Shown in pieces: positions 46,046 to 54,443 of a stretch of DNA of 64,000 bases (position 1 is its first letter; the number at the start of each line of letters is the position of its first letter). Both the position numbers and the translations under genes were made by a program. The notes under the pieces are model-generated. The model saw nothing but the letters and a program-made list of their open reading frames with translations, was not told the origin of the DNA and searched no databases. The stretch covers positions 496,001 to 560,000 of the forward strand of contig NZ_CP041661.1 of NCBI RefSeq assembly GCF_007289895.1, in the 5' to 3' direction. The stretch comes from Catenovulum sediminis (lineage in GTDB: Bacteria > Pseudomonadota > Gammaproteobacteria > Enterobacterales > Alteromonadaceae).

Positions 46046-47152
46046 TTATTTAAGTTTTAAAGCGTGTTTAATGGAAAAGTTATAATCACTGTTGGCAGTC
46101 GCCTGTAAAAGTGAATAGTTTTTAAAGTCAACCGCCTGATAAATCGTCTTGTTTGCAAATTGCTCAAGTAACTTGCCAATCGTTTCACTGTCGTTTTGCG
46201 TCAGTAGTATCAATGACTCTTTAAACGTGTAATTTCCAAAGCTGTTAAAATCCCGACCCGCTAAATAATCGTGAATTAATACCAACGAAAAGCCACCATG
46301 TAAAAAGTGACCACCAACACTGGCGTATAAGCGGCCTTGTTGAATTTGTTTTAACGCCTCCAAATCCCAATCAATACCACCAATTAAAGCTGTTTCGTTT
46401 GCTTTCAAGGCATCCATGACACCTAACGCCAGTTCATCATTCGCACACCAGACGATATCCATTTCACGGTATCTATTTTTTAGCGCAGGATATAAGCGTT
46501 CTGCGCGACTGCGTTTCCACGAACCAGATAAATACTGTTGTAAGTAAGCCTTAGATTGCTTTATATTAATCTGATCTGTTAAGCCTTTTTGTCTATCAAC
46601 ATTTGCTGAATGGCCATATTCTCCACCGATTGCGACAACAGCGAATTTATCTTTGTTGTAGCGTTCGTCTGCTTCTTGGATTAATGCATCAGCTAATAAG
46701 CTTCCGGCAGCAATATCATCGGTCACCATTTGCCCAATCCAATATTTGTGTGAACGCCTAGGGGCTAAATTCGAATCTGAAATTTCAAAATTGGTTATAA
46801 AGGTGAACACGGGTATTTTCGCTGCTTCAAAAATATCGAGTATTTCTACCCCTTTATTTTGAAAATTATAAAATAAAACTGCATCGTATGGTTGCGGGTG
46901 TTTAGCGATTTCTTCAGCCAACCGTAACATTTCGAAACGATTGCGGTTATACATATAAATATCTAAATCAATTTCTAAGTCTTGCGCGGCATCTTCAATA
47001 AATGCATGGGTTAATCGCCAAAACTGGTTTCCTTCAGAATAGTCGACTTGTCCAGAAGCTGAGAGCTTCATTGGTGCCAACCAAGCGATACGTTTGGCTA
47101 ACACACTTTCACTAAAAACAAGTAAAACCAGCAATAAAAGTCGACTAACCAT
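46046..47152 (-). CDS. Periplasmic sugar-binding-protein-like (Peripla_BP_4 type), orphan
   Basis: 368 aa with signal peptide MVSRLLLLVLLVFSESVLA. The mature part has the two-lobe periplasmic binding fold: RIAWLAPMKLSASG, YDAVLFYNFQNKGVEILDIF, FTFITNFEIS, GQMVTDDIAAGSLLADALI, VVAIGGEYGHSANVDRQKGL and the C-lobe motif DIVWCANDELALGVMDALKA. It belongs to the ribose/galactose-binding or LuxP-like group. No ABC permease or ATPase gene is near. It lies between fbp (57 bp) and ackA (31 bp) in one transcription unit. It may feed a sensor kinase or chemoreceptor instead of a transporter. Confidence 0.8.
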   Translation of the reverse strand: MVSRLLLLVLLVFSESVLAKRIAWLAPMKLSASGQVDYSEGNQFWRLTHAFIEDAAQDLEIDLDIYMYNRNRFEMLRLAEEIAKHPQPYDAVLFYNFQNKGVEILDIFEAAKIPVFTFITNFEISDSNLAPRRSHKYWIGQMVTDDIAAGSLLADALIQEADERYNKDKFAVVAIGGEYGHSANVDRQKGLTDQINIKQSKAYLQQYLSGSWKRSRAERLYPALKNRYREMDIVWCANDELALGVMDALKANETALIGGIDWDLEALKQIQQGRLYASVGGHFLHGGFSLVLIHDYLAGRDFNSFGNYTFKESLILLTQNDSETIGKLLEQFANKTIYQAVDFKNYSLLQATANSDYNFSIKHALKLK

Positions 47153-47209
47153 AATTCACCTCAAAAAAGGCTCATCCCTGAGCATACACACTCTACAAGC
47201 GAAATTGAT

Positions 47210-48181
47210 TTAGTCAGTATAGTAGTAACAGCAGCGTTCTACCTCATCTGAGCTTCCCATAATGACAGGTACACGTTGATGTAATCCGTCTGGTGTAATG
47301 TCCAATATATCTTGTAGCCCAGTTGACGCTTTACCACCGGCATTTTCAACTAACATCGCCATGGGCATTGCTTCATACAACAGGCGTAATTTGGCCGGTT
47401 TTGCAGGGTCACGTTTATCTTCAGGGTAGAGGAAAATACCACCACGGGTAAGAACACGGTGAATATCACCCACCATTGCAGCATTCCAGCGCATGTTAAA
47501 ACGCTTTTTACGTATACCAGACTCACCTTGCAACAAATCGTTAATATAAAATTTTGTAGGTTCAAACCAGAAACGAGAATTGGCCATATTAATAGAAAAT
47601 TCTTGCGTCTGTAACGGAACACGGACTTCATCGTTCGTTAACAAGAACCCACCATGAGTTCTATCTAACGTGAAGCATCGGGTTTTTGAGCCGGTCGTCA
47701 GCACCAACATGGTTGACGGGCCATACAAAACATAGCCTGCAGCCAACTGATTGCGCCCACTTTGTTCGAACTGCTTAGGATCATCCGCAGACAATTCTTT
47801 GATAGCGGGCAATATCGTAAAAATAGTCCCAATTTGGCCGTTAATATCGATATTGGATGAGCCATCTAGCGGATCAAATGCAACCAGATATTTACCATCT
47901 TCATGTGCTGCGACAATTGAATCTTCTTCCTCTGATGCAATCGCACGTACATTGGTATCATTGAGCAACATACTTTTAAGTAACTGATTGGCGATAACAT
48001 CTAACTTTTTTTGCTGCTCGCCCTGAATGTTCTCATCCAACGTTGAGCCTAAAACACCACCTAGAGCGCCTTGACTCACGCGAAAAGAAATTTCTTTACA
48101 GCCAGCTAACACAGTGCGGATCAACATGAGTAATTCCAGATCCACCTGATCACTTCTTAAGGTTGGAATTAATCTTTGCAT
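47210..48181 (-). CDS. fbp: Class I fructose-1,6-bisphosphatase
   Basis: 323 aa. Metal- and substrate-binding motifs are clear: [46 protein letters not shown] and [20 protein letters not shown]. Hydrolyses fructose-1,6-bisphosphate to fructose-6-phosphate in gluconeogenesis. Its ATG shares one base with the TAA of fbaA (TAATG), so the two are translationally coupled. Confidence 0.95.
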   Translation of the reverse strand: MQRLIPTLRSDQVDLELLMLIRTVLAGCKEISFRVSQGALGGVLGSTLDENIQGEQQKKLDVIANQLLKSMLLNDTNVRAIASEEEDSIVAAHEDGKYLVAFDPLDGSSNIDINGQIGTIFTILPAIKELSADDPKQFEQSGRNQLAAGYVLYGPSTMLVLTTGSKTRCFTLDRTHGGFLLTNDEVRVPLQTQEFSINMANSRFWFEPTKFYINDLLQGESGIRKKRFNMRWNAAMVGDIHRVLTRGGIFLYPEDKRDPAKPAKLRLLYEAMPMAMLVENAGGKASTGLQDILDITPDGLHQRVPVIMGSSDEVERCCYYYTD

Positions 48182-49284
48182 TAGCTTTTCTCGATTCTAT
48201 TAACACAGTTTAAATCAGCAAACGTAGTTGCTAATCGGCTTGACATGCTCTCCTCTGCTTTGCGTAACCAAACACGAGGGTCGTAGAATTTTTTATTAGG
48301 TTTATCATCACCGTCTGGATTACCAATTTGAGTTTGTAAATACCCTTCGTTGGCTTGATAATATTCTTTCACACCGTCCCAGCTTGCCCATTGCGTATCT
48401 GTGTCTATATTCATTTTGATAACGCCATATGAAATAGCATCACGAATATCTTTTAAGTCAGAGCCTGATCCACCGTGAAATACAAAATCTAAACTGTTGT
48501 GGGGTAACTCAAATTTTTCACTTACAAATTTCTGTGAATTTTTCAAAATTTCAGGCGTTAGTTTGACATTACCGGGCTTATAAACACCGTGGACGTTACC
48601 AAAAGAAGCTGCAATCGTGAATTTATCGCTGATTTTACTTAAAACTTCATATGCATAAGCTACATCTTCAGGTTGAGTATAAAGCGCAGAACTATCAATA
48701 TCAGTATTGTCGACACCGTCTTCTTCACCGCCAGTACAACCTAATTCAATTTCAAGTGTCATACCCATTTTGCTCATACGTTTTAAATACTCAGCACAAA
48801 TTTCGATATTCTCTTGCAACGGTTCTTCTGAAAGATCAAGCATGTGTGAGCTGAACAGCGGCTCTCCCGTCTGCTCAAAATAGGCTTCGCCAGCATCTAA
48901 CAATCCATCAATCCAAGGCAACAATTTTTTCGCAGCATGATCAGTATGCAATATAACAGGTACACCATAGGTTGTAGCGGCCTGACGAACATAATGAGCA
49001 CCCGCTACGCCACCGGCTATCGCCGCATCTATTGAACTTAAACCCGCACCTTTACCAATAAAAAAGCCAGCACCACCATTAGAAAACTGAATAATAACCG
49101 GTGAATTTGCTTTTTTAGCTGCTTCCAATGTCGCATTTACTGAATTCGTACCAACTACATTTACCGCAGGATAGGCAAATTCATTTTCTTTAGCATGTTC
49201 AAATAATGCACTGACAGCATCGCCTGTCATCACGCCACCTGAGGCTATTTTTTGTTTAATTGCAGCATCATTGTATGTCTTCAT
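48181..49284 (-). CDS. fbaA: Class II fructose-bisphosphate aldolase
   Basis: 367 aa from the ATG at 49284, preceded by AGGAG at a 7-nt spacing; an in-frame GTG at 49293 overlaps that site and is unlikely. Zinc and catalytic motifs: [59 protein letters not shown] and INTDTQ-like NIDTDTQWA. Length and motifs fit the long (E. coli FbaA-type) group. It condenses DHAP and G3P to fructose-1,6-bisphosphate. It lies 16 bp after tpiA and overlaps fbp. Confidence 0.95.
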   Translation of the reverse strand: MKTYNDAAIKQKIASGGVMTGDAVSALFEHAKENEFAYPAVNVVGTNSVNATLEAAKKANSPVIIQFSNGGAGFFIGKGAGLSSIDAAIAGGVAGAHYVRQAATTYGVPVILHTDHAAKKLLPWIDGLLDAGEAYFEQTGEPLFSSHMLDLSEEPLQENIEICAEYLKRMSKMGMTLEIELGCTGGEEDGVDNTDIDSSALYTQPEDVAYAYEVLSKISDKFTIAASFGNVHGVYKPGNVKLTPEILKNSQKFVSEKFELPHNSLDFVFHGGSGSDLKDIRDAISYGVIKMNIDTDTQWASWDGVKEYYQANEGYLQTQIGNPDGDDKPNKKFYDPRVWLRKAEESMSSRLATTFADLNCVNRIEKS

Positions 49285-49300
49285 GTGTAGCACTCCTGTT

Positions 49301-50074
49301 TTATGCTAATTGAGCTTCCGCTTGAATTGTTGCTTGTTGGCAGATGTCTAGAAAATGTTCTGGGTCTAAGCTTGCACCGCCGACTAACAAGCCATCTATA
49401 TCTTCTTGAGTAAGCAATTGTTTGGCATTGGTTTTATTTACACTGCCACCATATAAAAGACGAATACCTTGAGCGCATTCTTCACCGTATAAAGCCGCTA
49501 GCTCGTGACGAATAAACTGATGCACTTCTTGCGCAATTTCCGGAGATGCCGCTTTACCCGTACCAATAGCCCAAACCGGCTCGTAGGCAATACAGATATT
49601 TTTATCGGTAAGGTCGATTCCTTCTAAGCCTTCAGTTAATTGACGGGTCAAAACATCTTTAGTGATTTGATTTTCGCGTTCTTCCTGATTTTCCCCGATA
49701 CATAAAACAGGCGTAAGATTATGCGCCAACGCGCGTTCCACCTTAATCTGACAACTGGCATTGTTTTCCCTAAACATAGCTCGTCTTTCTGAATGACCTA
49801 TCAAGCAGAACTTACAGCCGGCTTCTTTAAGCATTTGCGCTGAAGTTTCTCCGGTATAAGCACCTGATTCAAATTTACTGACATTTTGACTACCAATCCG
49901 AATTTCCGAGTGCTGTAAAAAATTAAGCATGTCACGGATATAGATATAAGGCGGGCAAACAACAATTTCAGCTTCATAATGTTTGCGGATAAACGAAGCG
50001 ACTGAGCTACACATCAAGTCTATGCCACCGTTCAATTTCCAATTGGCAATTATGATAGGTCTTCTAGCGTGCAT
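49301..50074 (-). CDS. tpiA: Triose-phosphate isomerase
   Basis: 257 aa. Active-site lysine in IIANWKLNGG, histidine in CLIGHSERR, glutamate and loop 6 in AYEPVWAIGTGKAA, and phosphate-binding LLYGGSVN. Converts glyceraldehyde-3-phosphate to dihydroxyacetone phosphate. In this operon it links KDPG aldolase output to FbaA. It starts 123 bp after eda, a gap containing a hairpin. Confidence 0.95.
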   Translation of the reverse strand: MHARRPIIIANWKLNGGIDLMCSSVASFIRKHYEAEIVVCPPYIYIRDMLNFLQHSEIRIGSQNVSKFESGAYTGETSAQMLKEAGCKFCLIGHSERRAMFRENNASCQIKVERALAHNLTPVLCIGENQEERENQITKDVLTRQLTEGLEGIDLTDKNICIAYEPVWAIGTGKAASPEIAQEVHQFIRHELAALYGEECAQGIRLLYGGSVNKTNAKQLLTQEDIDGLLVGGASLDPEHFLDICQQATIQAEAQLA

Positions 50075-50129
50075 ATGTTTTACCTATATTTTTTTAGTAT
50101 CGTGTTTAAAGCATTTATGTAGTGAACAT

Positions 50130-50151
50130 AAAGTGACATCCTTGTCACTTT
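50130..50151 (-). promoter_or_regulatory. Hairpin between eda and tpiA
   Basis: An 8-bp perfect stem AAAGTGAC/GTCACTTT with a 6-nt loop in the 123-bp gap. There is no T-run in the direction of transcription, so an mRNA-processing or differential-expression element is more likely than a terminator. It could also be a dyad protein-binding site. Confidence 0.4.
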
Positions 50152-50197
50152 AGGCACTTCTGGAACCTTCCAAACGGGTTAAATCAAACTTATGATT

Positions 50198-50821
50198 TTA
50201 TGCAGCCTGATTTGCAGCCAGACAAGCTTGAGTAATCTGCTCCCAAGAACCATTAGAAACCCAGTTTTTATCCGCAAGCCAAGTACCACCAACTGCAGCA
50301 ACATTATCAAGCGCAAGAAAATCTTGTAAATTATCCGCTTTAACGCCCCCAGTCGGACAGAATTTAACATCCTGAAAAACGCTACTAACGGCTTTTAAAA
50401 ATGCTAACCCGCCGCACAACACAGCTGGAAATAATTTCATTTCACGATACCCTGCTTCATAAGCTAAAGCGATATCTGCAGTGTTTGACACACCAGGGAT
50501 CACAGGGACAGGGCAACTTTCTAAGGCCACCAATAACTTAGGGGTTATAGCTGGGGTAATAATAAAATCTGCCCCCGCGGCGAGTGCTTTATCTAAAGTT
50601 TCAGCATCTAATATTGTGCCCGCACCAACAATCAACTCAGGTACTTGTTGTTTAATTGCGCTTAATGCCGCCAGCGAAGCTGGAGTACGTAAAACCACTT
50701 CAACAACGCGTACGCCACCGGCCACCATAGCCTTAGCTATTTGTACACCCTGCTCTTCACTGTCTGTTTGAATAATTGGTAAAACTTTTTGTTTTCCCAT
50801 TAAATCTGAAAATCTTGGCAT
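50198..50821 (-). CDS. eda: 2-keto-3-deoxy-6-phosphogluconate aldolase
   Basis: 207 aa. Catalytic glutamate in GGVRVVEVVLRTP, Schiff-base lysine in YREMKLFPA, phosphate-binding region in FCPTGGVKADN, and the motif VGAGTILD. Cleaves KDPG to pyruvate and glyceraldehyde-3-phosphate. It lies 57 bp downstream of the KdgF-type cupin gene, in the order expected for uronate catabolism. The related phosphogalactonate aldolase cannot be strictly excluded. Confidence 0.92.
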   Translation of the reverse strand: MPRFSDLMGKQKVLPIIQTDSEEQGVQIAKAMVAGGVRVVEVVLRTPASLAALSAIKQQVPELIVGAGTILDAETLDKALAAGADFIITPAITPKLLVALESCPVPVIPGVSNTADIALAYEAGYREMKLFPAVLCGGLAFLKAVSSVFQDVKFCPTGGVKADNLQDFLALDNVAAVGGTWLADKNWVSNGSWEQITQACLAANQAA

Positions 50822-50878
50822 TTGTGATCAACCTATATAAGAGGCATGCGCCTCATTTTTTATCTATAATACTTTCGC

Positions 50879-51223
50879 TTATGACTGCTTAAGAAAATCT
50901 TCCCTTACCGGGCTAAAAGTATCGAGTAAAATACCAGCACGCTTGCACACTGCGCCATGCTCAACATAAGGTGGAATATAAAAACTATCCCCAGCTTTAA
51001 GTTGTTTAATTTCACCACCCACGTTGACATCAAACTCACCAGATTCAACGTAAGTGACCTGTGAATGGGGGTGACTATGTACATAACCTTCCGCACCTGT
51101 GTCAAACCAAACTTTTACAACCATTAATTCTTCGTTGTAACCCAAAATTTGGCGTGTAACCCCTTGGCCTAAGTCTTCTATAGAGACATCTTCCGAAAAC
51201 ACAAAGTTATTACTCTCGTTCAC
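50879..51223 (-). CDS. kdgF: KdgF-type cupin (unsaturated uronate linearisation)
   Basis: 114 aa, single cupin. GTG start at 51223 with AGAGG 5 nt upstream. Metal-site motifs: HSHPHSQVTYVESGEFDVNV and PPYVEHGAVC; the end FSPVREDFL is typical of KdgF. KdgF proteins convert 4,5-unsaturated uronates released from alginate or pectin to the linear ketouronate. First gene of the leftward operon, opposite a FadR/GntR-type regulator gene. The later reductase and KDG kinase genes of the pathway are not in the window. Confidence 0.8.
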   Translation of the reverse strand: MNESNNFVFSEDVSIEDLGQGVTRQILGYNEELMVVKVWFDTGAEGYVHSHPHSQVTYVESGEFDVNVGGEIKQLKAGDSFYIPPYVEHGAVCKRAGILLDTFSPVREDFLKQS

Positions 51224-51480
51224 TTAAACCTCTTTTGCTGGCTAAAACTGACTGACAACCAAGTCTAACCAATAAGCCAATTAATTGTCAAACACTAATT
51301 GCAACTAGTGACTTACAAATAACACACACAAAACACTTATTGTAATACAGGTTTTGTTAACAATAAATTTATTACCAATTTGTAAGACAACTTGCTTTAT
51401 GTCTTGCAAAATAAAGGGTAGAATCAGGTTTAACGGTGGGTTTAACGTTTTAACTTTTTAAGATGTCTAGGTAGTTCAGT
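51224..51480. promoter_or_regulatory. Divergent promoter region, kdgF operon and GntR-type regulator
   Basis: 257 bp. Contains TTGTAAGACAA (51380-51390), a dyad of TTGT/ACAA halves similar in layout to FadR/UxuR-type operators; a TTGC...GCAA dyad at 51392-51409; and CACTA-8 nt-TAGTG at 51293-51310. The position of the first two, close to the regulator start at 51481, fits autorepression. Which dyad is bound is not determinable here. Confidence 0.45.
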
Positions 51481-52221
51481 ATGAAAAATAAACGAATGTT
51501 TTGGAGTATTGTCGAGAAAATAGAAGCTCGAATTAATTCTGGTGAATTTACAGCGGGTGCGCGTTTGCCACCAGAGCGAGAGTTTGTTGAGACTTATAAT
51601 GTAAGTCGGCCAACCATTCGCGAAGCGATTATCGCATTGGAAGTTAGAGGCAGAGTAGAAGTTAAAACAGGTTCAGGTGTTTATGTCTTAGAGCAAAAAG
51701 AAGACTCAGCGACAGAACACAAAATCAGTGCATTTGAATTAACACAAGCACGCGCTCTGTTTGAAGGTGAAGCCGCAGCATTGGCAGCGTTTGCAATTAC
51801 GGATGAACAAATAGCCGCTTTAGAAAAAACCATGTCACAAATGGAAATGGGTCAGGATGTTGAAAAAGCTGACCGCGATTTTCATTTAATCATTGCCAAA
51901 GCGACTAAAAATAATGCGGTGCTTTCTGCAATTCAAGGACTATGGAAAGTTCGAACAACAAACTCTGATGTAGCGGAAGCATACAAAGATATATGTAGTC
52001 AAAGCCATACTAAAAGGCTACAAGAGCATAGAGAAATATTAAACGCGTTGAAAAAGCGAGATACTGCAGCTGCGCGCACCGCAATGCATAAACATTTCCA
52101 ACGCTTAATAAATGCTTTGTTTGACAAAAGTGAAGAAAAGGCTTTAGAACAGATTAAAAAGCAAACTTCACAAACACGCGGTTTGTATTCTTTAGACCAT
52201 GTGGTCAGCAGAGCCAACTAA
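51481..52221 (+). CDS. FadR/GntR-family (FCD-domain) transcriptional regulator
   Basis: 246 aa. N-terminal winged helix with the GntR signature (FTAGARLPPEREFVETYNVS, RPTIREAIIALEVRGRVEVK, TGSGVYVL) and a C-terminal helical FCD domain (ARALFEGEAAALAAFAI, DRDFHLIIAKATKNNAVL, EHREILNALKKRDTAAARTA). This subfamily includes ExuR/UxuR-type repressors of uronate catabolism. It is divergent from kdgF, so it probably represses that operon, relieved by a uronate intermediate. Confidence 0.88.
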   Translation: MKNKRMFWSIVEKIEARINSGEFTAGARLPPEREFVETYNVSRPTIREAIIALEVRGRVEVKTGSGVYVLEQKEDSATEHKISAFELTQARALFEGEAAALAAFAITDEQIAALEKTMSQMEMGQDVEKADRDFHLIIAKATKNNAVLSAIQGLWKVRTTNSDVAEAYKDICSQSHTKRLQEHREILNALKKRDTAAARTAMHKHFQRLINALFDKSEEKALEQIKKQTSQTRGLYSLDHVVSRAN

Positions 52222-52270
52222 GCATTAAACCGTTAAAATTATTAGACAATCCCACCGCATAAGCTACATT

Positions 52271-52292
52271 TTGCCATGTTTTCACATGGCAA
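52271..52292. terminator. Bidirectional hairpin between the GntR-type and AraC genes
   Basis: An 8-bp perfect stem TTGCCATG/CATGGCAA with loop TTTTCA, in the 76-bp gap between convergent genes. T-tails are weak. Confidence 0.55.
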
Positions 52293-52297
52293 CTTTG

Positions 52298-53161
52298 TTA
52301 CGCCCGAATACGTGATTCCATTTCAGTTTTATACTTTTTAGGTGTTAAGCCAAATTGCTTTTTAAACAGCGAAATAAAGTGTGAGGGGCTCGAAAAGTTT
52401 AACTCAAACGCAATATCTGTAATCGACATATTAGATTGGCTGAGTAACCGAGCAGCACTGTACAACTTGTGCTGATTTGCATATTCAGAAAAATTGCACC
52501 TAAAGACACTTTTAAACAAACGTGAAAAATAAGAAGGCGATAAATGGCACAAGCTTGCTGCTTCATCTAACGGCAATTCAACCGCAGCTTGATGTCGAAA
52601 CAAATTCATAACCGGTTGTAGTCGTTGATAATTTGCACTTTTTTGTACCGTGGTAAGTTGGGGCGGTTTTACCGGATCTGCATGTTCAGCCAACCAAATT
52701 AATATAAGCTTCAGAATCGTTAAACTTTTTTCGCTGTACGGATCTTGCTGGTAACTATCTAACAACCACTTAACCTGAATTGAAAAAGACTCCAATTGAC
52801 TCGTATCCATTCTTAAATGCATACCTTGTTGGAAAAAAGAGTCCAACTCTGGTAGAGCTTGTTGGCTTAAAAATTCGGGCAAAAACTGAATAATATACCA
52901 AGATTTAGCATCTGCTGTCAGTTCAAAATCATGTGTTTCTAAACTAGGTATAAAAACAATATCTTGGTCTTTTAACTGAGACTGACCCTGACTATAAAAA
53001 TAGGTTCCGTCAATTTTTTCAAACACGATGATTTCATGCACTTGATGAAAATGCATAAAACAAGAGTAAGGATCATCAGCCTGATAACTGACGTGATGGA
53101 TCTCAAAACTATACCCCTTCTGAATACAAAACGGTTCACAATAAACTTTGCTCTTACTCAT
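52298..53161 (-). CDS. AraC-family transcriptional regulator with cupin sensor domain
   Basis: 287 aa. I chose the ATG at 53161 because GAGGGC lies just upstream; the frame is open for 25 more codons. N-terminal cupin (CFMHFHQVHEIIVFEKIDG, DIVFIPSLETHDFELT) and C-terminal double HTH (DEAASLCHLSPSYFSRLFKS, SITDIAFELNFSSPSHFISL, FKKQFGLTPKKYKTEM). Divergent from the dehydrogenase/esterase operon, 142 bp away, so it probably activates it. Confidence 0.9.
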   Translation of the reverse strand: MSKSKVYCEPFCIQKGYSFEIHHVSYQADDPYSCFMHFHQVHEIIVFEKIDGTYFYSQGQSQLKDQDIVFIPSLETHDFELTADAKSWYIIQFLPEFLSQQALPELDSFFQQGMHLRMDTSQLESFSIQVKWLLDSYQQDPYSEKSLTILKLILIWLAEHADPVKPPQLTTVQKSANYQRLQPVMNLFRHQAAVELPLDEAASLCHLSPSYFSRLFKSVFRCNFSEYANQHKLYSAARLLSQSNMSITDIAFELNFSSPSHFISLFKKQFGLTPKKYKTEMESRIRA

Positions 53162-53181
53162 ATCGCCCTCACTGCTTTTTA

Positions 53182-53252
53182 TCAGATTACAATTAAGTGA
53201 GTAGAATGACAATATTTTGATATTTATCGCTGACAAAATGTCAGATTACAAT
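53182..53252. promoter_or_regulatory. Direct repeat TCAGATTACAAT, candidate AraC-type binding sites
   Basis: Two perfect 12-bp copies at 53182-53193 and 53241-53252, 59 bp apart (about 5.6 helical turns), in the gap between the AraC gene and the dehydrogenase gene. AraC regulators bind direct repeats. Their spacing here is wide. Confidence 0.45.
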
Positions 53253-53303
53253 CATTCAACATGGTTAAATGTTATTTTTGTAAGTTTATATTTGGGGATA
53301 ACC

Positions 53304-54443
53304 ATGTTGCAATCACGTGCAATTATATCTAACGGCCAAGGTCAATTTGAATTGACCACAGTCGAAGTGGGCCAACCACACGCCGGCGAAGTACAAGTAA
53401 AAATTAAAGCCTCTGGTATCTGCCACACCGATTGGGACTCTATTCAAAACTGGAATAAATCATTTATCGTCGGGCATGAAGGTGCAGGTATCGTAACAGC
53501 AATCGGCGAAGGCGTAACAAAAGTTCAAGTGGGCGACAAAGTCATCTTAAATTGGGCGATACCCTGCGGAAAATGCTTTCAGTGTTTAGAAGGCAATGTA
53601 CATATCTGCGAAAATCATTCACCTGTCTGTGGCTGCGATTTATCCGGTCATGCCCACCCAGCAGCTTGCACACATGAAAATGCACCTTTAGAACGTTCGT
53701 TTCACCTAGGAACTATGTCTGAATATACGGTTGTTAAAGAAGCAGCTGTTGTAAAAACAGATGTAGATATTTCATTCCCAGCCGCGTCAATTGTAGGTTG
53801 TGGTGTAATGACAGGTTGGGGTTCAGCCGTTAATGCTGCCAATGTAAAAGCCGGCTCGACTGTTTGTGTCATTGGCTGTGGTGGCGTTGGTTTAAACGTG
53901 ATTCAAGGCGCCGCGATATCAGGCGCCGCTAAAGTAATTGCCATTGATATCAGTGAAAGTCGCATTCAACAAGCAAAACAATTTGGCGCAACCCACGGTG
54001 TAATAGCAGCTAAAGAAGATATCGACTTTGTTCAAGTATTAGAAGATGTTAAAGCGTTAAATGGTGGACGTGCCGCAGATTATGCTTTTGAATGTACAGC
54101 GATACCTGCACTGGGCTCGGCTCCCCTTAAATTAATTCGCAGTGCGGGTGTTGCCGTGCAGGCAAGTGGCATTGAACAACGAATCGATTTTGATTGTGAA
54201 TTATTTGAATGGGATAAAATCTATATCAACCCACTCTACGGACAATGCAACCCAGAGCGAGACTTTCCACGCATTTTGTCTTTGTTTGAATCAGGAAAAC
54301 TTAAACTAAATGAATTAGTGACCAAAACATACACATTAGAAACGCTGGCTCAAGGTTTTGACGATATGTTAAATGGGCGTATTGCCAAAGGCGTTGTTAT
54401 TATTGATAGCGAAGATGCGCAAAACAACGGAGAAAATGCATGA
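53304..54443 (+). CDS. Zinc-dependent alcohol dehydrogenase (medium-chain; class III-like)
   Basis: 379 aa from the ATG at 53304, which has GGGG 7-10 nt upstream and starts the conserved domain (MLQSRAIISN); the open frame begins earlier at 53217 but the extra residues are not ADH-like. Catalytic zinc: GICHTDWDS, VGHEGAGI. Structural zinc cysteines: IPCGKCFQCLEGNVHIC. NAD fingerprint: IGCGGVGLNVIQGA. It resembles class III (formaldehyde-type) and aryl-alcohol dehydrogenases. It overlaps the esterase gene by 4 bp (ATGA). The pairing suggests aldehyde detoxification; the cofactor thiol is unknown. Confidence 0.88.
   Translation: MLQSRAIISNGQGQFELTTVEVGQPHAGEVQVKIKASGICHTDWDSIQNWNKSFIVGHEGAGIVTAIGEGVTKVQVGDKVILNWAIPCGKCFQCLEGNVHICENHSPVCGCDLSGHAHPAACTHENAPLERSFHLGTMSEYTVVKEAAVVKTDVDISFPAASIVGCGVMTGWGSAVNAANVKAGSTVCVIGCGGVGLNVIQGAAISGAAKVIAIDISESRIQQAKQFGATHGVIAAKEDIDFVQVLEDVKALNGGRAADYAFECTAIPALGSAPLKLIRSAGVAVQASGIEQRIDFDCELFEWDKIYINPLYGQCNPERDFPRILSLFESGKLKLNELVTKTYTLETLAQGFDDMLNGRIAKGVVIIDSEDAQNNGENA

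Noticed and set aside
53217-53303. N-terminal hydrophobic extension of the zinc dehydrogenase
   Set aside because: The 29 extra codons run through the promoter gap and direct repeat, and lack a ribosome-binding site. The start at 53304 fits the family and has a GGGG site.
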